From positions 1 to 16,462 of the forward strand of contig CAVJGI010000044.1 in assembly GCA_963649145.1 (NCBI GenBank): a stretch of 16,462 bases of DNA. Reading direction: 5' to 3'. The notes under the pieces were generated by a model that saw only the letters and a program-made list of their open reading frames with translations, had not been told where the DNA came from and did not search any database. The stretch comes from SVKR01 sp963649145. Its GTDB lineage: Bacteria; Bacillota; Clostridia; Oscillospirales; Oscillospiraceae. The position numbers and the translations under genes are program-made. Below, piece by piece: positions 7,217 through 13,951 of this stretch (position 1 is the first letter of the stretch; every line of letters begins with the position of its first letter).

Positions 7217-8102
7217 AACGGCAGCGGCTGTCCCCGGCGCAGAGCCGGAGGTCGCCAAAAAGCAAAACCAGTTCGTCGAGGTCATGAAGCGTCTGGCGCT
7301 CAACAAGGCAGCCACCGCGGGCATGATCATCTTCGCGCTCGTGCTTCTCGTCGCCATCTTCGGCGACCTGCTCGCCCCCTATGACTACACGGCGGTCAAC
7401 CCCGCCATCGCGCGCATGCGCCCCTGCGCCGAGCACTGGTTCGGCACGGACAACATGGGTCGCGACATCTTCAGCCGCGTGCTCGTCGGCTGCAAGTGGT
7501 CGCTCATCATCGGCATCGGCGCCCAGCTCATCGCCTGCACCGGCGGCATCATCGTCGGCAGCATTTCGGGCTTTTTCGGCGGCAAGGTCGATCAGGTCAT
7601 CATGCGCCTTTGCGACATTATCCAGTCCGTCCCCTCCGTGCTGCTGAACATCACGCTCGCGGGCATTTTCGGCAAGGGCCTTTTCAACACGGTCCTCGCC
7701 CTTGGACTGAGCGGCATCACCGGCGGCACGCGATTGATGCGCTCGTCCATCATGACCGTGCGCAAGAAGGAATATCTGGAGGCGGCGGAGGCGATCAACT
7801 GCTCCAACTTCCGCACCATCGTCATGCATGCGCTGCCGAACGCCTTCTCCCCGATGATCGTGTCCTTCACGATGAGCATCGGCAGCGGCATCATCGGCGC
7901 CTCCGCGCTGACTTATCTCGGACTCGGCGTCCAGCCGCCCAACCCGGAGTGGGGCGCGCTCGTCTCCGCCGGCCGCGACTTCCTCAAGAGCGATCCGTAT
8001 ATGACGATCATCCCCGGTCTCTGCATCCTCGTCGTCGTGCTCGCGCTGAACCTCTTCGGCGACGGTCTGCGCGACGCGCTTGACCCCAAGCTGAAAAAGT
8101 GA
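7209..8102 (+). CDS. ABC transporter permease, DppC/OppC family
   Basis: This 297-aa membrane subunit pairs with the DppB-type protein. The soluble N-terminal tail (1-30) is followed by a first membrane segment (about 36-56), the family motif HWFGTDNMGRDIFSR (76-90), and the core segments. The EAA loop is at about 188-212 (EYLEAAEAINCSN...ALPNA). The C-terminus DGLRDALDPKLKK is typical. The start is GTG (7209), preceded by GAGGAGG at good spacing, and overlaps the previous gene by eight bases. Confidence 0.95.
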   Translation: MAKTAAAVPGAEPEVAKKQNQFVEVMKRLALNKAATAGMIIFALVLLVAIFGDLLAPYDYTAVNPAIARMRPCAEHWFGTDNMGRDIFSRVLVGCKWSLIIGIGAQLIACTGGIIVGSISGFFGGKVDQVIMRLCDIIQSVPSVLLNITLAGIFGKGLFNTVLALGLSGITGGTRLMRSSIMTVRKKEYLEAAEAINCSNFRTIVMHALPNAFSPMIVSFTMSIGSGIIGASALTYLGLGVQPPNPEWGALVSAGRDFLKSDPYMTIIPGLCILVVVLALNLFGDGLRDALDPKLKK

Positions 8103-8122
8103 GAAAGGAGAGGACATAAAAA

Positions 8123-9114
8123 ATGAACGAAACGAACGACATTTTCCTCTCCGTCCGCGACCTTACCGTGGAGTATGTGACGAAGGAGGAGACCGTTCAG
8201 GCGGTCAACCACCTCTCGCTGACGCTCCGCCGCGGCAAGACGCTCGGACTCGTCGGCGAGACGGGCGCGGGCAAGACCACCATCGCAAACGCCATCCTGC
8301 GCGTTCTGCCGGAGCCGCCCGCCGTTGTCCGCAGCGGCGAGATCGAGCTGGAGGGGCAGGACCTTATGAAGCTCAGCGAGGACGCGATGTGCGCCGTCCG
8401 CGGCAAGCGCATCACGATGATCTTCCAAGACCCGATGACGGCGCTGAACCCGGTCATGACCGTCGGACGCCAGATCTCCGAGGTCATCGAGCTCCACGAG
8501 GGCGTGAGCCGCGCCGAGGCGAAAGCGCGCGCGGAAAAGATGCTGGAGCTCGTCGGCATCCCCGCCGAGCGCTTCAACGAATACCCGGACCAGTTCTCCG
8601 GCGGCATGCGGCAGCGCGTCGTCATCGCCATCGCGCTCGCCTGCAACCCGGACCTGCTGCTCGCCGATGAGCCCACCACCGCGCTCGACGTCACCATTCA
8701 GGCGCAGGTGCTGGACCTCATCCGGGAATTGAACGCCGTGAAAAAGACCTCTATGATCCTCATCACCCACGATCTCGGCGTCGTCGCCGAGATGTGCGAC
8801 GATGTCGCCGTGGTCTACGCCGGCGAGATCATCGAGTCCGGCACGCTTCAGGACATCTTCAAGCACCCGACACACCCCTACACGCAGGGGCTCTTCGGCT
8901 CCATCCCCAAGATCGACAGCGACGCGGAGCGGCTCCACCCCATCGCGGGGCTCCCGCCCAACCCGGCGAAGCTGCCGCGCGGCTGCAAGTTCCATCCCCG
9001 CTGCCCCACGCAACGGCGGCGTGCGAGGCGGAGGAGGTCGAGATGCGGGAGATCGCGCCGGGCCACCTCTGCCGCTGTATCCTGACGCAGGAAGGAGGCG
9101 CTCGAAATGGCTGA
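8123..9114 (+). CDS. ABC transporter ATP-binding protein, DppD/OppD family, frameshifted near the C-terminus
   Basis: This cytoplasmic ATPase powers the importer. The nucleotide-binding domain is intact: Walker A GETGAGKT (45-52), Q-loop Gln102, signature FSGGMRQ (158-164), Walker B LLLADEP with Glu183, and His216 in ITHD. The oligopeptide-type C-terminal region starts at HPYTQGLFGSIP (251-262). After GCKFHPRCP (287-295) the starting frame runs into arginine-rich sequence to a stop at 9083-9085 (320 aa). One extra C in the C4 run at 9004-9007 would restore ...PHATAACE...GHLCRC... with stop at 9112-9114 (330 aa) and the usual eight-base overlap with the next ATPase gene. The shift removes the last cysteines (301, 317, 319 in restored numbering) of the family's cysteine motif, which binds a [4Fe-4S] cluster in some DppD/OppD proteins. 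A GGAGAGG site precedes the ATG. Confidence 0.92.
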
Positions 9115-10066
9115 GCTGCTGAGAGTCGAGCATCTGAAAAAATATTTCAACGTCCCGCGCGGCACGCTTCACGCCGTGGATGACGTGTCCTTCACGCTCG
9201 ACGAGGGCAAGACCCTCGGCGTCGTCGGAGAATCCGGCTGCGGCAAGAGCACCCTCGGCAGAACGCTCGTCCACCTGCTCGACAGCACGGACGGCAGATT
9301 CTTCTTCGAGGGCGAGGACGTCACGGAGCTGAAAAAGCCGGAGCTGCGCCGCTTCCGCGAAAAGGCGCAGATCATCTTTCAGGACCCCTACTCCTCCCTC
9401 GACCCGCGCATGACCGTCGAGGACACCATCTATGAAACGCTGCGCCTGACCCACCGCTACCGCCGCGACGAGATGATGAAGCGCATCACGGAAGTGATGA
9501 ACATGGTCGGCATCGCCTCGCGCCTGCGCCTTGCCTACCCCCACGAGCTCGACGGCGGACGCCGCCAGCGCGTCGGCATCGCCCGCGCGCTCGCGCTCGA
9601 CCCGAAGTTCATCGTCTGCGACGAGCCGGTGAGCGCGCTCGACGTCTCCATTCAGGCGCAGGTCCTGAATCTCTTGCAGGACCTCCAGCGCGAGACGGGC
9701 GTCACGTATCTTTTCATCACCCACGACCTCTCCGTCGTGCGCCATATCTCCGACAGCATCGGCGTTATGTACCTCGGCCAGCTGGTGGAGACCAGCCCCT
9801 CGCGCGAGCTGTTCCGGAAGCAGTATCACCCCTACACGAAGGCGCTGCTCTCCGCGATCCCCTCGCTGGACATCGACCACCGGATGAAGCGCATCATCCT
9901 GAAGGGCGAGATCACCTCGCCCATCAATCCCAAGCCCGGCTGCCGCTTCGCCGACCGCTGCATTTATGTGACGGAGGCGTGCCGCCAGCCCCAGCAGCTC
10001 GTGGAGATGAGCCCCGGTCACTTTGTCTCCTGCTGCCGCGCCGAGGAGATCAACGCCGCGACCTGA
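9107..10066 (+). CDS. ABC transporter ATP-binding protein, DppF/OppF family
   Basis: This 319-aa ATPase is the partner of the DppD-type subunit. Walker A is GESGCGKS (41-48), the Q-loop is Gln92, Walker B is FIVCDEP with Glu173, and the switch histidine is His206 (ITHD). The signature reads LDGGRRQ (148-154) rather than LSGGQRQ. The C-terminal oligopeptide-type region has KQYHPYTKALLSAIP and the cysteine-containing end GCRFADRC...ACRQ. Length is normal. The start overlaps the restored end of the preceding ATPase by eight bases and follows a GGAGG site. Confidence 0.95.
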   Translation: MAELLRVEHLKKYFNVPRGTLHAVDDVSFTLDEGKTLGVVGESGCGKSTLGRTLVHLLDSTDGRFFFEGEDVTELKKPELRRFREKAQIIFQDPYSSLDPRMTVEDTIYETLRLTHRYRRDEMMKRITEVMNMVGIASRLRLAYPHELDGGRRQRVGIARALALDPKFIVCDEPVSALDVSIQAQVLNLLQDLQRETGVTYLFITHDLSVVRHISDSIGVMYLGQLVETSPSRELFRKQYHPYTKALLSAIPSLDIDHRMKRIILKGEITSPINPKPGCRFADRCIYVTEACRQPQQLVEMSPGHFVSCCRAEEINAAT

Positions 10067-10079
10067 GAGGAAAAAGCAA

Positions 10080-11846
10080 ATGAATTTGAATTACAGCTAC
10101 CCCGGCTTTTCCGACTGGGAGACCATCGGGAAAAACGTTCCGCCGAGCGCCCTCGAACGCCTCGTCCGTGCCATCGGCGAGGCGGCGGAGGAGCGCGGCG
10201 GCGTCGACGCGCTGCCGGAATTTTCCGCCGACCCGGAGGAGGTCAAGACCCGCGAGGGCTACCACTACAAGACCGCCTGTCTCGACGACCCGGCCGTGGT
10301 CCGCGCCTTAAACGCGCGCGGGCTCCACTACGAAACGCTGGAGATGGGCGCGACGCGCGGCATCGTGCTGACGCCGCTCGATAACCTCGAAACGCGGGCA
10401 TCGAAGCTCCCCGTGCTGCTCTCGTTCCACAAGGAGGACTATTTCGATCCCTTCTGGGCGATGAAGACCCTCCGGCTCTATGCCGGCGCGGTGGACGCGC
10501 TCGCGGACAAAAAAGACCGCACGCATCTCATCATCGTCACGAATAACGAGCCGGCGCGCGGCTTTGCCAACATGCTCGCCGACTGCATCCAGAATTACTG
10601 CGGCGACCGCAGCCGCGTTTATATCGACCTCACGCTGCTGCGCGGGCGCAGCCTCAAGACGATCGAGGGCTTCCGCTACTGCGATACGCAGGGCACGGAA
10701 TGCGACCCGGATGCCGCGGCGGAGCGCTTCGACGGCGTTCCCGTGCTGAATTTCGGCGGGCGCTGGGCGTCCCCGTGGCGTCCGAGTCCCCTCGGCTCCG
10801 CCGGGGACGGAACGGTCGACACCGCGTGGCTTTTCCACAGCGAGTTCGGCAGAAAAATGCTGGACCGCCGCCGCTTCTGCGCGCGCTACGCCGGACCGGA
10901 CGACCCCGCGCTCGGCACTCTCTGGGCGGAGATGGGGCTTTGCTGCCATATCGGACATGTCCACGGCGAGCGCTACGTGCTCTTCACCCCGTCGGCGTCC
11001 GCGCCGGAAAAGCTCCCCGTCATGGTCTGCCTCCACGAGGTGAACGAGCCGAACGACCACGGGATCGTCACCGGCTTTGCGCAGTTTTGGGAATACTGCG
11101 TGCTCGCCGGGCAGGGCGAGTGCGCCGTGCTGCTTTTCGCGATGGAGGCCCCGCGCTGGAACGACTATATCTCGGACATCCTGCAGGAGACCGCGGCGCA
11201 GTTCCCGCTCGATCTTTCCCGTGTTTACCTGACGGGCCACTCCCATAACGGCCACTTTGCGCAGGAGTTTGCGCGCCGCCACCCGGAGCTCGTCGCCGGG
11301 ATCGCCCCGATGGGCAACTCCCCCGGACTTCCCACCCCCGCCGTCAGCCATGAGGCCGTCGCCGTGACGGACGAGATGGCGGCGCGGATGCAGCAGATGG
11401 ACATGCCGACCTGCATCCTCTGCGGCTGCAAGGAGGTCGGCGGGCTCGTCCCCGTGAACCGGACGGCGCACGCCTTTGAAGCGGGCATCAACGTCGAAGG
11501 CTACGCCGCCTCCGCGGAGGGCAAGATGGCGATGTGGAACCGCCGCCTGCGCGCCGAGCGCTGCCCGGAGCAATCCACGGCTGCGCTGCTGGCATGCGCG
11601 GAGAGCCCCGACCCCGCCGTCCGCGCCCTCGGCTTTCCCGCCGACCGGACGGAAACGCGCACGATCGACGGCTTTGAGCACTACATCGGCGACGTCCGCA
11701 ACGTGGACGGGAAATACCATTTCCGCGTCGTCGCCATCGAGAATATGCCCCATATGATCGTGCCGAGCATGCACATGCTCGCGTGGAACTACCTGCGCCG
11801 CTTCGCGCGCGACGCGGCGACCGGCGCGGTCATCGAGCTCTGGTAA
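10080..11846 (+). CDS. Two-repeat alpha/beta-hydrolase (esterase-like), substrate unknown
   Basis: This 588-aa protein has no signal peptide, so it is probably cytoplasmic. The C-terminal half has an alpha/beta-hydrolase core: strand KLPVMVCLHE (311-320), nucleophile elbow GHSHNG (386-391, Ser388), and a candidate catalytic histidine at His558 (ENMPHMIVP), as in PHB-depolymerase-like esterases. The N-terminal half repeats the same layout: KLPVLLSFHK (109-118) matches KLPVMVCLHE, and DRSRVYIDL (176-184) matches DLSRVYLTG. It lacks the serine elbow, so it looks like a degenerate duplicate. The ATG at 10080 has a GAGAGGAAAAA site; an open frame 19 codons upstream overlaps the ATPase gene. Downstream of an importer, it may hydrolyse an imported ester or similar bond. 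The exact reaction is not known. Confidence 0.75.
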   Translation: MNLNYSYPGFSDWETIGKNVPPSALERLVRAIGEAAEERGGVDALPEFSADPEEVKTREGYHYKTACLDDPAVVRALNARGLHYETLEMGATRGIVLTPLDNLETRASKLPVLLSFHKEDYFDPFWAMKTLRLYAGAVDALADKKDRTHLIIVTNNEPARGFANMLADCIQNYCGDRSRVYIDLTLLRGRSLKTIEGFRYCDTQGTECDPDAAAERFDGVPVLNFGGRWASPWRPSPLGSAGDGTVDTAWLFHSEFGRKMLDRRRFCARYAGPDDPALGTLWAEMGLCCHIGHVHGERYVLFTPSASAPEKLPVMVCLHEVNEPNDHGIVTGFAQFWEYCVLAGQGECAVLLFAMEAPRWNDYISDILQETAAQFPLDLSRVYLTGHSHNGHFAQEFARRHPELVAGIAPMGNSPGLPTPAVSHEAVAVTDEMAARMQQMDMPTCILCGCKEVGGLVPVNRTAHAFEAGINVEGYAASAEGKMAMWNRRLRAERCPEQSTAALLACAESPDPAVRALGFPADRTETRTIDGFEHYIGDVRNVDGKYHFRVVAIENMPHMIVPSMHMLAWNYLRRFARDAATGAVIELW

Positions 11847-11861
11847 AAAGGGAGGAGCAAA

Positions 11862-12656
11862 ATGAATATCATCGGCTTTAACCACATTCAGCTCGACAGC
11901 GAAAATGTGGAGCGCACCCGCGCCTATTATGAGACGCTCGGCGGCACGGTCACGCGCACGCTCACCCGCGCCGGCGGCTGGCGCGGCTACCATGTCCGCC
12001 TCGGAAAAAACGCCGTGCTGGAGATCCAGCCGCCCCGCATCCCGGAAGCCGGCGGCGGCTTTGACGGCTGGGACCACGTCGCGCTGCACGTCAGCGATCT
12101 GGACGCGGCGTGCGCCGCCGTTTCCGCCGCGGGCGGCGTCGTGGAAAAGCAGCCCTCGCCGAATCAGATCGGCGACCAGCCCATCCGCAACGCCGTGACG
12201 CTCGGACCGAACGGCGAAAAGCTGGAGCTCATCGAGCTCCCGGAGGACGAAAAGCGCCCGGACGGGAGCTGGGAGGTGCTGGAGCTGCACCATGTGCAGC
12301 TAAACTGCACGGACGCGGAGCGCACGCGGCGCTTTTATGAAGCGGCGTTCGGCGGCACGGTCGAGGCGGTGTTGAAGGGACGCGACGGCGCGGTGAAGGG
12401 CTATATGCTCCGCCTCGCGCCCGGCGCGGCGCTGGAGCTCGCGCCCCCGCGCTTCCCGCTCACGGGCCACACTTCGGCTTGGAACACCCTCGCCATGGAG
12501 ACGGAGGACGTCCCCGCCGCCATCGCCGCCTTCGAGCGCGCCGGCGGCAGACTGGAGGTCGGTCCCATGGAGAGCGACATGGGCGGCGATAAGATCGAAA
12601 ACGCCGTCGTCATCGGACCGGAGGGCGAGCACGTCGAGCTGCTCCGGATGCTTTGA
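11862..12656 (+). CDS. Tandem-domain VOC (glyoxalase/dioxygenase-fold) protein
   Basis: This 264-aa protein consists of two vicinal-oxygen-chelate modules (about 1-128 and 138-264). The first has His8, Glu54, His72 and Glu122 at positions expected to bind a metal ion. In the second, His144, Glu192 and Glu259 align, but the His72 equivalent is Thr209, so only one module seems to keep the full 2-His/2-Glu set. The repeated blocks NHIQL / HHVQL, AVLEIQPPR / AALELAPPR and GPNGEKLELIEL / GPEGEHVELLRM show internal duplication. VOC proteins include glyoxalases, epimerases, dioxygenases and isomerases; function cannot be assigned. A GGGAGGAG site precedes the ATG, 15 bases after the hydrolase gene. 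Confidence 0.82.
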   Translation: MNIIGFNHIQLDSENVERTRAYYETLGGTVTRTLTRAGGWRGYHVRLGKNAVLEIQPPRIPEAGGGFDGWDHVALHVSDLDAACAAVSAAGGVVEKQPSPNQIGDQPIRNAVTLGPNGEKLELIELPEDEKRPDGSWEVLELHHVQLNCTDAERTRRFYEAAFGGTVEAVLKGRDGAVKGYMLRLAPGAALELAPPRFPLTGHTSAWNTLAMETEDVPAAIAAFERAGGRLEVGPMESDMGGDKIENAVVIGPEGEHVELLRML

Positions 12657-12686
12657 GGCAAACGACAAGGAGGTAAAAAAAGAAAA

Positions 12687-13325
12687 ATGGGCAAATACGC
12701 ACAGTATGTCTCTCCCATGTTTCTGCGTCAGGACGAGGTCAAGCGCCCGCACCGCCCCGGAACATGGATCTTCGGTCAGGAATATCGCTTTCTGACGCAG
12801 TACTGCAAGTTCACGCCGTGTCTGGTGGAGTTCATCCCCCTCATGCCGACGGACGTGGAGAAGATGAAGAAATTCAGCACCTTCGACGCGGACAAGTCCG
12901 CCGTCAAGGAGGAGGTGTTCCACACCGCGAACGTTGAGCGCGACGGACATAAGGGCGGCGCGCACTACGGCCAGCTCCGCCACGAGGCGGAGATGCTCTG
13001 GGTCTTCCTCGGCACGGACCCGTCCCAGCCGAAGGACCTCGGCGCAACGATCCAGTTCCACGTCGGACTTGCCGACGATCATCAGGTCTTTGAGTTCAGC
13101 GAGCCCTGCTGCATCCATGTCCCCCGCGGGCTCGCCAACTGCGGCATGAAGATCGTCGAGCAGCACCGCACCATTTTGAACATCAACGTTTTCACCCAGC
13201 CGACGAAGGAGGCGTGCTACATCGAGCACACCTATTACCCGCTGCCGGAGGACGAAAACGTGAAGATCTTGAACGGCACGGAGCGCCACTACGTCAGCAG
13301 CGACGTCGAGCGCGAGCTGGGCTGA
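12687..13325 (+). CDS. Cupin-like hypothetical protein, paralogue A
   Basis: This 212-aa protein belongs to no family I can name and has no signal peptide or membrane segment. Strand-rich sequence and a VPRG turn (145-148, in CCIHVPRGLANC) resemble the second cupin motif (PxG). Candidate metal ligands are His93, His99 and Glu100 in HYGQLRHE, and His144. The block from LGATIQFHVG to LNINVFTQPT (118-173) aligns with the next gene product, and both proteins begin MG(K/Q)Y--Y. A conserved AGGAGGT precedes the ATG at a long gap (13 bases). Its place between VOC and isomerase genes suggests an enzyme of the same pathway. Confidence 0.6.
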   Translation: MGKYAQYVSPMFLRQDEVKRPHRPGTWIFGQEYRFLTQYCKFTPCLVEFIPLMPTDVEKMKKFSTFDADKSAVKEEVFHTANVERDGHKGGAHYGQLRHEAEMLWVFLGTDPSQPKDLGATIQFHVGLADDHQVFEFSEPCCIHVPRGLANCGMKIVEQHRTILNINVFTQPTKEACYIEHTYYPLPEDENVKILNGTERHYVSSDVERELG

Positions 13326-13346
13326 GGGCGGAAAGGAGAAAAACGT

Positions 13347-13940
13347 ATGGGACAGTACGATAAATATATGGTAAAGAGCATCGGCGACGGCGGCCGCGCC
13401 CCGATGTTCGGCAACGCGCCGGTCTATGTCTACGGCGGCGAGGGCTTCGACGAGGCGCCGTATCACATGGAGTTTTCCTACATTACCGAGGACGGCGAAT
13501 ATCTCGCCGGCACGGACAAGGGCGAGGAGAAGATCGTCTCCGGCCACTATGACGGCTATTACGACGGGCCTTACCCGCGCTACGCGATGAACTGCGACCG
13601 CATCCTGCTCTTTTACGGCATCAACACCGACAACATGCGCGACCTCGGCGCCCACGTCAGCTTCACGATGGGCGACGGCATCCGCGACGAGATGGAGACC
13701 TTCGAGTTCGACGAGCCGATGAGCGTGTTCGTGCCCAAGGGCGTCCGCTTCGGTCCCGTGAAGGTCAGCGCTCTGAAGACTCCTGTCGCCGTCGTGGACA
13801 TCCTGACCGTCCCGACCGTGCGCGAAGCGGCGGTCCGCCCGGACTTCACCTTCTATTCCGAGTGGCACGATCAGGAGCGCCTCGGCAAAAACGGCAAGTA
13901 TGCGGAGCAGGCGGAGAAGTATCCCCGCGGCAAGTGGTGA
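13347..13940 (+). CDS. Cupin-like hypothetical protein, paralogue B
   Basis: This 197-aa protein is a diverged paralogue of the preceding gene product. DLGAHVSFTMGD (99-110) aligns with DLGATIQFHVG, EFDEPMSVFVPKG (120-132) with EFSEPCCIHVPRG, and VAVVDILTVPT (147-157) with ILNINVFTQPT. Histidines of the first copy are mostly absent (NCDRILLFYG in place of RHEAEMLWVFLG), so the two may form a hetero-oligomer in which only copy A binds a metal ion. It is rich in Asp, Gly and Tyr. An AAAGGAG site lies ahead of the ATG, and the gap from the previous gene is 21 bases. No function can be assigned. Confidence 0.6.
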   Translation: MGQYDKYMVKSIGDGGRAPMFGNAPVYVYGGEGFDEAPYHMEFSYITEDGEYLAGTDKGEEKIVSGHYDGYYDGPYPRYAMNCDRILLFYGINTDNMRDLGAHVSFTMGDGIRDEMETFEFDEPMSVFVPKGVRFGPVKVSALKTPVAVVDILTVPTVREAAVRPDFTFYSEWHDQERLGKNGKYAEQAEKYPRGKW

Positions 13941-13951
13941 GAGGAGCGGCG

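Noticed and set aside
4506..10066. Dipeptide or nickel uptake system
   Set aside because: The family alone would allow it, but the gene sits in an operon with sugar enzymes and no peptidase or nickel enzyme; the ligand is left open.
7913..13868. Several more long minus-strand open frames opposite the ATPase, hydrolase, VOC and cupin-like genes
   Set aside because: All are antisense to plus-strand genes with ribosome sites and conserved motifs; none shows domain features of its own.
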